DNA of 64,000 bases from the NCBI RefSeq assembly GCF_003702705.1, contig NZ_QZMN01000001.1, positions 310,001 to 374,000 on the forward strand, in the 5' to 3' direction. The DNA is from Ornithinimicrobium cerasi (GTDB lineage: Bacteria; Actinomycetota; Actinomycetes; Actinomycetales; Dermatophilaceae). The translations under genes and the position numbers were made by a program. Under the pieces are notes generated by a model, which was given only the letters and a program-made list of their open reading frames with translations, had not been told where the DNA came from and did no database searches. This document shows positions 1-8,891 of the stretch, piece after piece; position 1 is the stretch's first letter; each line of letters begins with the position of its first letter.

Positions 1-1
1 C

Positions 2-1810
2 GCCCGCGAGCAGGGGATGTGGCTGGAGCCCTCGGGCAACGCCGAGGCGCGCTACAGCGAGCGCCTCGAGCTGGACCTGTCCACGGTCGTGCCCTCGATC
101 GCCGGCCCGAAGCGACCCCAGGACCGCATCGCGCTGTCGGGGGCCAAGGAGCAGTTCCACGCCGACCTGGCGAACTACGCCGACGGTGGCGGGTCCGTGC
201 AGAGCGAGGTCGACCTGGAGCTCGCGGGCACCTTCCCCGCCTCCGACGCCCCCTCGCACGACGCCCGCGACGACGACCACGGCAACGGTCACCCGCACCA
301 CGCGGAGCCGGCCGCGCCCGGCGTGCGGCGCGCGAGCAACCCGGTGCCGGTGACCATCGCGGGCGAGGAGGCGTCCGTCGACCACGGTCACGTCGCGATC
401 GCCTCGATCACCTCCTGCACCAACACCTCCAACCCCTCGGTGATGATGGCCTCGGCGCTGCTGGCCAGGAACGCCGTCGAGAAGGGGCTGTCGGTGCCCC
501 CGTGGGTCAAGACCTCGATGGCACCGGGGTCGAAGGTGGTCACGGGGTACTTCGAGAAGGCGGGCATGTGGCCCTACCTGGAAGCCCTGGGCTTCCACCT
601 CGTCGGCTACGGCTGCACCACGTGCATCGGCAACTCCGGCCCGATCATCGACGAGGTGTCGGCCGCCGTGAACGAGAACGACCTCGCCGTCGTCTCGGTG
701 CTCTCCGGCAACCGCAACTTCGAGGGCCGGATCAACCCCGACGTGAAGATGAACTACCTGGCCTCCCCGCCGCTCGTCATCGCCTACGCGCTCGCCGGGA
801 CGATGGACTTCGACTTCGACACCCAGCCGCTGGGCCGCGGCAAGGACGGTGAGGACGTCTTCCTCAAGGAGATCTGGCCCTCGCCCGAGGAGGTCGAGTC
901 CACGATCGCGACCTCGATCAGCAGGGACATGTTCACCGAGGACTACGCCGACGTGTTCGCCGGTGACGAGCGCTGGCAGTCGCTGCCGACCCCGGCCGGC
1001 GACACCTTCGAGTGGGCCGACGACTCCACCTACGTCCGCAAGCCCCCCTACTTCGAGGGCATGCAGGCGCAGCCAGCTCCGGTGGAGGACATCAGCGGGG
1101 CGCGGGTGCTGGCCCGGCTGGGCGACTCGGTCACGACCGACCACATCAGCCCCGCGGGCTCGATCAAGGCGGACAGCCCCGCGGGGCGCTACCTGGCCGA
1201 GCACGGGATCGACCGCAAGGACTTCAACTCCTACGGCTCGCGCCGAGGCAACCACGAGGTGATGATCCGCGGCACCTTCGCCAACATCCGGCTGCGCAAC
1301 CAGCTCCTGGACGGCGTCGAGGGTGGCTTCACCCGGGACTTCACCAGGGACGGCGGGCCGCAGGAGACGATCTACGACGCCGCGCAGAACTACGCCGCCG
1401 CCGGCACGCCGCTGGTGATCCTGGCCGGCAAGGAGTACGGCTCCGGGTCCTCGCGCGACTGGGCGGCCAAGGGCACCCGACTGCTGGGCGTCAAGGCCGT
1501 CATCGCCGAGTCCTACGAGCGCATCCACCGCTCCAACCTCATCGGGATGGGCGTGCTGCCCCTGCAGTTCCCCCAGGGTGAGACCGCCGAGTCCCTGGGG
1601 CTCGACGGCACCGAGATCTTCTCGGTCAGCGGCGTGACGGCGCTCAACGACGGTGGCGTCCCCCGCACCGTGAAGGTCACGGCGGCCAAGGAGTCCGGCG
1701 AGTCTGCGGAATTCGACGCGGTGGTGCGCATCGACACCCCCGGCGAGGCCGACTACTACCGCAACGACGGCATCCTGCAGTACGTCCTGCGCTCGCTCGT
1801 GGGCGCCTGA
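2..1810 (+). CDS. acnA: Aconitate hydratase, 3' part (5' end outside window)
   Basis: TCA-cycle enzyme isomerising citrate and isocitrate through a 4Fe-4S cluster in the cytosol. The visible 602 residues are the C-terminal two thirds of a protein usually about 900 residues long; the reading frame is open to the window edge. Cluster and active-site segments are clear: [20 protein letters not shown] with its two cysteines, then in the swivel domain [13 protein letters not shown] and the [15 protein letters not shown] motif. A His/Asp-rich insert lies before the SCTNTS segment, at about residues 80-105 of the visible part; inserts there are, as far as I recall, common in actinobacterial AcnA. 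A strong hairpin terminator follows the stop at once, so this is the end of its transcription unit. Confidence 0.97.
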   Translation, partial: AREQGMWLEPSGNAEARYSERLELDLSTVVPSIAGPKRPQDRIALSGAKEQFHADLANYADGGGSVQSEVDLELAGTFPASDAPSHDARDDDHGNGHPHHAEPAAPGVRRASNPVPVTIAGEEASVDHGHVAIASITSCTNTSNPSVMMASALLARNAVEKGLSVPPWVKTSMAPGSKVVTGYFEKAGMWPYLEALGFHLVGYGCTTCIGNSGPIIDEVSAAVNENDLAVVSVLSGNRNFEGRINPDVKMNYLASPPLVIAYALAGTMDFDFDTQPLGRGKDGEDVFLKEIWPSPEEVESTIATSISRDMFTEDYADVFAGDERWQSLPTPAGDTFEWADDSTYVRKPPYFEGMQAQPAPVEDISGARVLARLGDSVTTDHISPAGSIKADSPAGRYLAEHGIDRKDFNSYGSRRGNHEVMIRGTFANIRLRNQLLDGVEGGFTRDFTRDGGPQETIYDAAQNYAAAGTPLVILAGKEYGSGSSRDWAAKGTRLLGVKAVIAESYERIHRSNLIGMGVLPLQFPQGETAESLGLDGTEIFSVSGVTALNDGGVPRTVKVTAAKESGESAEFDAVVRIDTPGEADYYRNDGILQYVLRSLVGA

Positions 1811-1828
1811 CGCCCGAGCCCGGCCCTG

Positions 1829-1864
1829 GGACGCCCCGTCGACCACCCGGTCGACGGGGCGTCC
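1829..1864 (+). terminator. Rho-independent-like terminator after acnA
   Basis: A perfect 16-bp inverted repeat (GGACGCCCCGTCGACC and its complement) with a 4-nt loop ACCC begins 18 nt after the acnA stop. No U-tract follows, which is common for actinobacterial terminators. Confidence 0.85.
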
Positions 1865-1959
1865 GCGTGCAGCGGTCCACCTCCGGCCCGACGGTCTGGG
1901 GAATGCCGGGGACGGCCCCGGGGTTAAGATAGGTGACACGTCATACACTGAGGAGCGTC

Positions 1960-2841
1960 ATGACCCTGCAGTCCACCAGCCCAGACCGTCTCGCCGCCGA
2001 CACCACGATGGGTCCGGTCACGCTCGACGTCGCCGACCTCGCCGGCATGACGGCGTTCTACCGTGACGTCATCACCCTCCAGGTGATCTCCGAGGAGGGC
2101 CCCGTCGTCACCCTCGGCCGCGGGACGACACCGGTGGTGCACCTGCGGCACAGCCCGCAGCTGCGGCACGCCACGCCCGGGTCCGCAGGGCTGTTCCACA
2201 CCGCCATCCTCTTCCCGACCCGGACCGCCCTCGCGGCCGTGCTGGCCTCGGTCGCGCAGCAGGCGCCGCAGCGGTTCACCGGCAGCGCCGACCACCTGGT
2301 CAGCCAGGCGTTCTACCTCGACGACCCCGAGGGCAACGGGATCGAGCTCTACTGGGACCGCGACCGGACGCAGTGGAGCTGGGTGCACGGGCAGGTCGAG
2401 ATGGCCACCCTCCACCTCGACCCGAACGACTTCCTCCGCCAGCACCTCACGCCGGAGGCGCTGCAGGCGCCGGGCTCCTCGGACGCGGTCGTCGGCCACG
2501 TCCACCTCTCCGTGGGGGACACCCGCACCGCTCGCGAGTTCTACGTCGACCGGCTCGGTTTCGACACGACCGCCGAGCTGGGCAACCAGGCGCTGTTCGT
2601 CAGCGCCGGCGGCTACCACCACCACATGGCGATGAACGTCTGGACGAGCCGCGGCGCGGGCCGGCGCTTCCCCACGCTGGGCCTGGGGCAGGTCGACATC
2701 GAGCTGCCGACCAGCGACGACGTCGGCGCGCTGACGGAGCGGATGCGGCACGTGGGTGTGCAGGCCGCCGACGACGGGCGCACGGTCTCCTTCGAGGACC
2801 CGTGGGCCAACCGCATCCAGGTCCGCGTCGCCGGGTCATGA
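1960..2841 (+). CDS. VOC-family protein, catechol-2,3-dioxygenase-like (CatE type)
   Basis: A 293-residue protein with two vicinal-oxygen-chelate modules. The first (about residues 8-135) holds LDVADLAGMTAFYRDV and GIELYWDR; the second (about 170-290) holds GHVHLSVGDTRTAREFYVD and the His-rich GGYHHHMAMN. This layout is that of CatE-like extradiol dioxygenases and two-module glyoxalase-fold proteins. Histidine and glutamate residues that could be metal ligands are present, but the substrate cannot be read from sequence. ATG at 1960 is chosen because AGGAG sits 4 nt upstream; an in-frame GTG lies at 1933 without a ribosome site. The next gene follows after 28 nt and is probably co-transcribed, suggesting two oxidoreductases of one pathway. 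Confidence 0.88.
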   Translation: MTLQSTSPDRLAADTTMGPVTLDVADLAGMTAFYRDVITLQVISEEGPVVTLGRGTTPVVHLRHSPQLRHATPGSAGLFHTAILFPTRTALAAVLASVAQQAPQRFTGSADHLVSQAFYLDDPEGNGIELYWDRDRTQWSWVHGQVEMATLHLDPNDFLRQHLTPEALQAPGSSDAVVGHVHLSVGDTRTAREFYVDRLGFDTTAELGNQALFVSAGGYHHHMAMNVWTSRGAGRRFPTLGLGQVDIELPTSDDVGALTERMRHVGVQAADDGRTVSFEDPWANRIQVRVAGS

Positions 2842-2869
2842 GCGCCGCCGCGGGTGGGAGGGTGAGCCG

Positions 2870-4459
2870 GTGACCGACTACGGCCACGACGTGCGGCTCG
2901 GCATCTTCCCGACCCCTGACGCGGCGGACCCGCAACGGGCGGTCGACCTGGCGGTCCTTGCCGACAGCTCGGGTCTGGACCTGGTCAGCATCCAGGACCA
3001 CCCCTACAACGCGGGGCATCTCGACACCTCGACGCTGCTCACCTGGATCGCCGCCCGCACGACCAGGGTGCGCCTCTCGCACAACGTCGCGAACCTGCCG
3101 CTGCGGGCTCCGGTCGTGCTCGCGCGCACCATCGCGACGCTGGACCTGCTCTCCGGCGGACGTGCCGACCTCGGCATCGGCGCCGGTGCCTTCTGGGACG
3201 GGATCGTGGCTGCGGGCGGCCCTCGCCGGAGCCCGGGGGAGGCCGTCGACGCGCTGGTCGAGGCGATCGACATCGCCCGCCAGCTCTGGCGGGGCGAGGG
3301 CTCGGTGCGGGCCGAGGGCGAGCACTACCGGGTGCGAGGCCTGCGCTCCGGACCGCAGCCGGGCGGGAGCCCGGGCATCTGGGTCGGGGCCTACGGGCCG
3401 CGGATGCTCGGCGTCACCGGGCGCCTGGCCGACGGGTGGCTGCCCAGCATGGGCTACCTGCCGCCCGCGCGGCTGGCGGAGGCGAACGCGCGCATCGACG
3501 AGGCTGCGGTCAGGGCGGGCCGGGCGCCCGAGGACGTCGTGCGCCTCTACAACGTCCACGGGACCCTCGGGCAGAGGCGCGGTGCTGGCGACGGGCTCCA
3601 CGGCCACGCCGAGGACTGGGCCGAGCAGCTCGCGGCGCTCGTGCTGGAGGAGGGCATGTCCTCCTTCGTCCTCGCCACGGACGACCCGGTCACGGTCCGG
3701 ATCTTCGCGGAGGAGGTGGGGCCCGCGCTGCGCGATCTCGTCGACACCGGCCGGGCGGTGGACGGGGACAGGGACATGGACAGGGTCGAAGCGGCCGGGG
3801 GAGCCCGGCCCGCCCCGGGGGCCGGGACCGCACCGGTGGAGGTGGGCGTCAGTCCCACGCCCGACGACGGCACGCGGCTCACCGGCGAGCTGGCGTGGGA
3901 CGAGGCCGCCCGCCCGAGGACCCCCTCGCCCGCCGGCGCGCCGACGGCCTACACACGTCAGCAGCTCGCGGCGCCCCAGCACCTCGTCGACGTCCACGAC
4001 CACCTGCGCGCTGAGCTCGCGCGGGTGCGCGACGTCGTGGACCAGGTCCGCCGCGGACACCTCGAGGTCGGCCAGGCGCGCTCGGTCATCAACACGATGG
4101 CGATGCGCCAGAACAACTGGACGCTGGGGGCGTTCTGCGAGTCGTACTGCCGGATGGTGACCGGGCACCACACCCTCGAGGACCGGTCGGTCTTCCCGCA
4201 CCTGCGCCGCTCCGAGCCGGGCGTGGGGCCGGTGCTCGACCGGCTCGAGGAGGAGCACGAGGTGATCGCCGACGTGCTGGACCGGCTCGACCGGGCCCTG
4301 GTGGAGCTCGTCGGGCAGGACACCTACGGGCAGGCGGGGAGCGCGGCCCTGGACGAGCTGGGCCGCAGCGTCGACCTGCTCACCGACACGCTGCTCTCAC
4401 ACCTGTCCTACGAGGAGCGCGAGCTGGCCGGGCCGCTGGCTCGCCACGGCCTCGCCTGA
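2870..4459 (+). CDS. Luciferase-like (LLM) monooxygenase fused to a hemerythrin-like domain
   Basis: A 529-residue two-domain protein. Residues about 1-300 form a luciferase-like flavin/F420 monooxygenase TIM barrel: LVSIQDHPYN near the start, then RVRLSHNVANLPLRAPVVLAR, RADLGIGAGAFWDG and WVGAYGPRMLGVTGRLADGW. After a Pro/Gly-rich linker (about 300-365) comes a four-helix hemerythrin-like domain with metal-ligand-type motifs HDHLRAEL, GHHTLEDRSVFPHL, EEHEVIADVL and HLSYEE. LLM enzymes oxidise small organics with FMNH2 or F420H2; hemerythrins bind di-iron and O2 or NO. The GTG start at 2870 follows a GGGAGG stretch and lies 28 nt after the VOC gene. Joining these domains could supply or sense oxygen, but this is inference. 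The end meets PPK2 convergently. Confidence 0.9.
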   Translation: MTDYGHDVRLGIFPTPDAADPQRAVDLAVLADSSGLDLVSIQDHPYNAGHLDTSTLLTWIAARTTRVRLSHNVANLPLRAPVVLARTIATLDLLSGGRADLGIGAGAFWDGIVAAGGPRRSPGEAVDALVEAIDIARQLWRGEGSVRAEGEHYRVRGLRSGPQPGGSPGIWVGAYGPRMLGVTGRLADGWLPSMGYLPPARLAEANARIDEAAVRAGRAPEDVVRLYNVHGTLGQRRGAGDGLHGHAEDWAEQLAALVLEEGMSSFVLATDDPVTVRIFAEEVGPALRDLVDTGRAVDGDRDMDRVEAAGGARPAPGAGTAPVEVGVSPTPDDGTRLTGELAWDEAARPRTPSPAGAPTAYTRQQLAAPQHLVDVHDHLRAELARVRDVVDQVRRGHLEVGQARSVINTMAMRQNNWTLGAFCESYCRMVTGHHTLEDRSVFPHLRRSEPGVGPVLDRLEEEHEVIADVLDRLDRALVELVGQDTYGQAGSAALDELGRSVDLLTDTLLSHLSYEERELAGPLARHGLA

Positions 4460-4489
4460 CCGTCGCGCCCCGCCCCACCGGGGGCGTCC

Positions 4490-5350
4490 TCACCCCATGT
4501 CCTCCCGGTGTCGACGGTGCACGGGCCTGCCCTCGCGCCGTCCGACCTCGGCGGCGTGGTCGGGCACCTCGGTCTGCAGCGAGCGGTCGGTGCGCTCGTA
4601 GCCCGTCGAGGCCGGGCGCTCGGGCATCCGCAGCCGGGGCAGCTCCACCTCCTCGTAGGGGATGCTCGCCAGCAGGTGGGCGATCATGTTGATCCGCGCC
4701 GAGCGCTTGTCGTCGCTCTCCACGACGTTCCACGGGGCCTCGGGGATGTCGGTGTGGACGAGCATCTCGTCCTTGGCGCGGCTGTAGGCCTCCCAGCGGG
4801 TCAGGCTCTCCAGGTCGGTGGGGGACAGCTTCCACCGGCGCATCGGGTCCTTCATCCGCGAGCGGAAGCGCCGCTCCTGCTCGTCGTCGGAGACCGAGAA
4901 CCAGTACTTGCGCAGCATGATCCCCTCCTCGACGAGCATCCGCTCGAAGATGGGGCACTGGTGCAGGAAGCGCCGGTGCTCCTCGGGGGTGCAGTAGCCC
5001 ATGACGCGCTCGACCCCGGCGCGGTTGTACCAGGAGCGGTCGAAGAGGCGGATCTCGCCGGCGGCCGGGAGGTTCTCGACGTAGCGCTGGAAGTACCACT
5101 GCGTGCGCTCCCGCTCGGTCGGGGCGGGCAGGGCGACGATCTGCGTCTGCCGGGGGGAGAGGTACTCGGTGACCCTCTTGATCGCGCCGCCCTTGCCGGC
5201 GGCGTCCCGCCCCTCGAAGAGGACCACCACGCGCTGCCCGGTGTCGCGGATCCACTCCTGGAGCTTGACCAGCTCACCCTGGAGCCGGAAGAGCTCGGCC
5301 TCGTAGACCTTGCGGTCGAGCCGGTGGGTGGGGTCCTTGGAGGTCGCCAT
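4490..5350 (-). CDS. ppk2: Polyphosphate kinase 2 family protein
   Basis: PPK2 enzymes use inorganic polyphosphate to phosphorylate nucleotides (ADP to ATP or GDP to GTP, or AMP to ADP, depending on class). The 286-residue length fits a one-domain PPK2. Walker A is GRDAAGKGG (about residues 47-55) and the lid/Walker B segment is [11 protein letters not shown] (about 104-114), followed by [12 protein letters not shown] and [10 protein letters not shown]. The class cannot be fixed by eye. The ATG at 5350 is preferred; an in-frame GTG lies at 5365 and neither has a clear ribosome site. The gene is divergent from the small gene at 5418, so a LexA-like box lies about 52 nt upstream of it. Confidence 0.93.
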   Translation of the reverse strand: MATSKDPTHRLDRKVYEAELFRLQGELVKLQEWIRDTGQRVVVLFEGRDAAGKGGAIKRVTEYLSPRQTQIVALPAPTERERTQWYFQRYVENLPAAGEIRLFDRSWYNRAGVERVMGYCTPEEHRRFLHQCPIFERMLVEEGIMLRKYWFSVSDDEQERRFRSRMKDPMRRWKLSPTDLESLTRWEAYSRAKDEMLVHTDIPEAPWNVVESDDKRSARINMIAHLLASIPYEEVELPRLRMPERPASTGYERTDRSLQTEVPDHAAEVGRREGRPVHRRHREDMG

Positions 5351-5401
5351 CGGACCATGGTGCACCGGGTATGCCGTCGCGCGCCCGGTGTCGGACCGGA
5401 G

Positions 5402-5417
5402 TCGTACACTTGTTCGT
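5402..5417 (+). promoter_or_regulatory. LexA-like SOS box overlapping a leaderless -10
   Basis: TCGTAC-ACTT-GTTCGT matches the actinobacterial SOS box TCGAAC-N4-GTTCGA at 10 of 12 positions. It contains the -10-like hexamer TACACT (5405-5410), and the ATG of the next gene starts 8 nt after that hexamer, so the box would cover the promoter of a leaderless gene. Confidence 0.55.
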
Positions 5418-5777
5418 ATGTCGAGCGGACCTCCAGGATGGCCGGACCGGGTCCCGCCCGCGGGGGTGCCGGGCTGGGAGGAGGCTGCGGTGTCCTGGCT
5501 GCTGGACCAGTGCCCGGCCGACTACCGCTCCTACCGGGCCTGGCGCAAGCACCCCGCAGCCCTCGCCTGGATCGCGACCCGGCACCTCCAGTCCGAGCTC
5601 GAGGCGATGCGCGGCGCCTGGCGGGACGTGCGTCCGGAGCTGGGGCCGCTGCTCCCGCCGGGGAGCCTCGGCGACGTCCTCGACGCGCTGGCGCGCGAGG
5701 GGCTGCGGCTGCGGGCCGCCCACCGGTCCGCGGGCCTGCTCCTGGAGGCGCTGCGGCTGCGTGCCCCGATGCGCTGA
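5418..5777 (+). CDS. Small conserved-looking protein of unknown function, possibly SOS-controlled
   Basis: A 119-residue, Arg/Leu/Ala-rich helical protein with no signal peptide or membrane segment. It has the segment [19 protein letters not shown] at about residues 34-52 and a Leu-rich C-terminus. I do not recognise a catalytic motif; related small proteins next to dxs seem familiar from other actinobacteria, but the function is unknown to me. The start is set by the ATG immediately behind TACACT, with no ribosome site, suggesting a leaderless mRNA. Its promoter overlaps a LexA-like box, so a DNA-damage role is possible. dxs follows on the same strand after 104 nt. Confidence 0.7.
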   Translation: MSSGPPGWPDRVPPAGVPGWEEAAVSWLLDQCPADYRSYRAWRKHPAALAWIATRHLQSELEAMRGAWRDVRPELGPLLPPGSLGDVLDALAREGLRLRAAHRSAGLLLEALRLRAPMR

Positions 5778-5881
5778 GGCGCGGTCACCACGGGCGTACA
5801 GCCACTCCCCAGCGTGCGCCACCTACACTGGCGGGGTTCATCGCCGACGTGGTCGAGACGACCGCAGAAGGACGCACCCCT

Positions 5882-7798
5882 GTGGCACTCATGCGCACCA
5901 TCACCGGCCCCAGCGACCTCAAGGGGCTGTCACGGCGACAGGTCGACCAGCTGGCGGCGGAGATCCGGGACTACCTCATCACGTCGGTGTCCCGGACCGG
6001 GGGCCACCTCGGCCCCAACCTCGGCGTCGTCGAACTGACGATCGCCCTGCACCGGGTCTTCGACTCCCCCCGCGACACGATCCTCTTCGACACCGGGCAC
6101 ATCGGCTACGTGCACAAGCTCCTCACCGGCCGGCACGACTTCTCCACCCTGCGCCAGGAGGGCGGTCTGTCCGGCTACCCGAGCCGGGCCGAGTCCGACC
6201 ACGACGTCGTCGAGAACTCCCACGCCTCGACCTCGCTGTCCTGGGCGATCGGCATCGCGAGCGGGCGCAAGCTGCGCGGCGAGACCGGACGGCACACCGT
6301 CGCGGTCATCGGGGACGGTGCGCTCACCGGGGGGATGGTGTGGGAGGCGCTCAACAACATCGCCGAGCACCGCGACCTGCCCCTCATCATCGTCATCAAC
6401 GACAACGAGCGGTCCTACGCGGCCACCCGGGGCGGCATGGCCGACTACCTCGCCTCGCTGCGCGCGACGCCGGAGTACGAGAGCGTGCTGTCCTGGGGCA
6501 AGCGGCAGCTGAACCGCACCCCCGTGGTCGGCCGACAGGTCTACGACACCCTCCACGGCATGAAGAAAGGCCTGAAGGACATCGTCAGCCCGCAGGGGAT
6601 GTTCGAGGATCTCGGCCTGAAGTACCTCGGACCGGTCGACGGTCACGACGTCGAGGCGATGGAGACGGCCCTGCGCAGGGCGCACGATTTCGGCGGGGTG
6701 GTGCTCGTGCACGCCCTCACCGAGAAGGGCCACGGCTACGACCCCGCCACGGCGGACGAGGCGGACCGCTTCCACGCGGTCGGCAAGATCAACCCCGAGA
6801 CCGGTCTGCCGCTGGAGCTGAGCGGGCGCAGCTGGACGGACGAGTTCAGCGACGAGCTGGTGCGGCTGGGCAAGGAGCGGGAGGACATCGTCGCGATCAC
6901 CGCCGCGATGCTCATCCCGGTCGGCCTGCAGCCCTTCGCGGAGCGCTTCCCGGAGCGGGTCTTCGACGTCGGCATCGCCGAGCAGCACGCCGTGACGATG
7001 GCGGCCGGGTTGTCCTACGCGGGCCTGCACCCGGTGGTCTGCGTCTACGCCACCTTCCTCAACCGGGCCTTCGACCAGCTCCTCATGGACTGCGCGCTGC
7101 ACCGCCAGGGCGTCACCTTCGTGCTCGACCGCGCCGGGGTGACGGGCACCGACGGAGCCAGCCACAACGGGATGTGGGACCTGACCCTGCTCGGCATGGT
7201 GCCCGGTGTGCGGGTCGCCGCACCGCGTGACGGCCAGCAGGTCGCGAGGGCGCTGCGCGAGGCGGTCACGGTGGAGGACGCCCCCACGGTGGTGCGCTTC
7301 CCCAAGGGCTCGGTCGGTGCGCCGCTCGAGGCGGTGCGGACCGTCGGCACGGTGGACGTGCTCCGCGAGCCCGAGCGGGGCCCAGCCGGGGATCTGTCCG
7401 CGCTCGACCCGGTCGACCTGCTCGTCGTCGGCATCGGGTCGATGGCGGCCACGGCGCTCGAGGTGGCCGACAAGCTGCAGGCCGAGGGTCGCTCGGTCAT
7501 GGTCGTCGACCCCCGGTGGGTGCTGCCGGTGAGCGATGACCTGGTCGAGCTCGCCCGCGGCGCGAGGACCGTCGCGGTCGTCGAGGACAGCGTGGTGGGC
7601 GGGGTGGCCGGGCAGGTGCGGCAGCGGCTCGACGACGAGGGCCTCACCGTGCCGGTGCACGGCTACGGCGTCCCCGCCCAGTTCCTCGACCACGGCTCCC
7701 GGGCCCAGGTCCTGGACCGGATCGGCCTCACGGCGGACTCCGTCGCGACCTCGCTCTCGGGCCGGCTCGCGAGCTCGCTCACGGGACGCACGGCCTGA
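5882..7798 (+). CDS. dxs: 1-deoxy-D-xylulose-5-phosphate synthase
   Basis: First enzyme of the MEP isoprenoid pathway: condenses pyruvate and glyceraldehyde-3-phosphate using thiamine diphosphate. The 638-residue length is typical. Motifs in order: [31 protein letters not shown], the ThDP/Mg motif [16 protein letters not shown] (about residues 144-159), [16 protein letters not shown], then the pyrimidine domain [15 protein letters not shown] and [15 protein letters not shown]. The GTG at 5882 is chosen because AAGGA lies 9 nt upstream; the ATG three codons later is too far from it. The stop TGA overlaps a CTG that probably starts the lipid-kinase gene (CTGA), so the two are translationally coupled. 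Confidence 0.97.
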   Translation: MALMRTITGPSDLKGLSRRQVDQLAAEIRDYLITSVSRTGGHLGPNLGVVELTIALHRVFDSPRDTILFDTGHIGYVHKLLTGRHDFSTLRQEGGLSGYPSRAESDHDVVENSHASTSLSWAIGIASGRKLRGETGRHTVAVIGDGALTGGMVWEALNNIAEHRDLPLIIVINDNERSYAATRGGMADYLASLRATPEYESVLSWGKRQLNRTPVVGRQVYDTLHGMKKGLKDIVSPQGMFEDLGLKYLGPVDGHDVEAMETALRRAHDFGGVVLVHALTEKGHGYDPATADEADRFHAVGKINPETGLPLELSGRSWTDEFSDELVRLGKEREDIVAITAAMLIPVGLQPFAERFPERVFDVGIAEQHAVTMAAGLSYAGLHPVVCVYATFLNRAFDQLLMDCALHRQGVTFVLDRAGVTGTDGASHNGMWDLTLLGMVPGVRVAAPRDGQQVARALREAVTVEDAPTVVRFPKGSVGAPLEAVRTVGTVDVLREPERGPAGDLSALDPVDLLVVGIGSMAATALEVADKLQAEGRSVMVVDPRWVLPVSDDLVELARGARTVAVVEDSVVGGVAGQVRQRLDDEGLTVPVHGYGVPAQFLDHGSRAQVLDRIGLTADSVATSLSGRLASSLTGRTA

Positions 7799-8868
7799 GC
7801 GGGCTGCGGCCTTCGCACCACGTCGTTCGGGTCGCGCTGGTCGTCAACCCGGTGTCCCGTCGCGCGCGGGAGGCGGTCGCCGCCGTCGAGCGGGCCTGCT
7901 CCGACGTCGGCGACCCCGGTCCGCTCGTCCTGAGCACGACCGTCCGCGACCCGGGCCCCGGCCAGGTGCGGGAGGCGCTGGCGAGGGGTGCGCGTCGGAT
8001 CGTCGTCGCGGGCGGTGACGGCACGGTCCGGCTCGTCGCCGGAGCCCTCGCGACCGCTGCGGCCGGGGCGAACGGTCTCCCTGCCGCGACCGCACCCGCG
8101 GAGGAAGCCGCACCGGCCGACGCGACCGCCGCCCGCCACGCGACCGCACCTGACGACGCGACCGGACCACCTCCCGCGCACGTCGTCCTCGGCGTCGTCC
8201 CGGTCGGGACCGCCAACCTCTTCGCCCGCAGCGCGCTGCTGGGGACGCGCGACCTCCGGCAGGCCGCGCGCAAGGCCGTCTCTGCGCCGGGCCGGCCCAC
8301 GGACCTCGGCCGGGCGACGCTCGCCGACGCCGCCGGTGGGTGGAGCAGCCATCCCTTCCTCGTCGTCGCGGGGCTGGGTCACGACGCGGCGACCCTGGCC
8401 GCCGTGACCCCGGCCCTGAAGGAGCGGCTGCGCTGGCTGGCCTACTTCCTGCCCGGGGTGCGCCGTCTGCGCCACGCTGGGCACGCCCTGGACCTCATCA
8501 TCGACGGCGCGACGGTCGACGCCGGGCCGTTGTGGACCCTCCTCGCGGTCAACGCCGCCCGGCTGCCGGCAGGTGCGCGGGTGGTCCCCGGGGCCAGGTT
8601 GGACGACGGCGTGCTGCACACCGTCCTCGTGGCGCCCTCCGGACCGCTCGACTGGGCGCGCATCGCGGCCACCGGTCTGGGCAGGGTCGGGGACGGGCGG
8701 GGTGGGCGCTACCCCGTCGACCGACCCGCCCTGCGCTACCGGGACGCCCGGAGGGTCGTGGTCACCTCCCGTGACCCGGTCCTGGCCCAGGTGGACGGCG
8801 ACGTCATACCGGCTATCGTCGGGGCCGAGCTGACCCTGCTCCCCGCGGCGCTCCGGGTGGCGCGCTGA
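7795..8868 (+). CDS. Diacylglycerol kinase-family lipid kinase (YegS/DgkB type), probable CTG start
   Basis: Phosphorylates diacylglycerol or a related lipid with ATP at the inner membrane face. The catalytic domain starts with [14 protein letters not shown], then the nucleotide motif VAGGDGTVR and the substrate-site stretch [12 protein letters not shown]. The conserved N-terminal strand (VALVVNP) lies upstream of the first ATG/GTG in frame (GTG 7852). No ATG, GTG or TTG exists upstream in this frame for more than 200 nt. The CTG at 7795, overlapping the dxs stop as CTGA, is therefore the likely start (357 residues). An Ala/Thr/Pro-rich insert of about 40 residues separates GGDGT from GTAN, longer than usual. 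Phosphatidate made here could feed the lipid operon at 44-47 kb. Confidence 0.85.
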   Translation: MSGLRPSHHVVRVALVVNPVSRRAREAVAAVERACSDVGDPGPLVLSTTVRDPGPGQVREALARGARRIVVAGGDGTVRLVAGALATAAAGANGLPAATAPAEEAAPADATAARHATAPDDATGPPPAHVVLGVVPVGTANLFARSALLGTRDLRQAARKAVSAPGRPTDLGRATLADAAGGWSSHPFLVVAGLGHDAATLAAVTPALKERLRWLAYFLPGVRRLRHAGHALDLIIDGATVDAGPLWTLLAVNAARLPAGARVVPGARLDDGVLHTVLVAPSGPLDWARIAATGLGRVGDGRGGRYPVDRPALRYRDARRVVVTSRDPVLAQVDGDVIPAIVGAELTLLPAALRVAR

Positions 8869-8891
8869 CGGCATACCTGCTCAGGAGTGAC

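Noticed and set aside
5369-5377. CATACC near PPK2 as a normal leaderless -10
   Set aside because: Spacing to GTG 5365 is too short and to ATG 5350 too long, and the sixth base is not T; it is just a copy of the GTATGCCG word.
4508-5881. Extending dxs upstream across PPK2 and the small gene
   Set aside because: The frame is open but the extra sequence is antisense to PPK2; a ribosome site and normal DXS length support the GTG at 5882.
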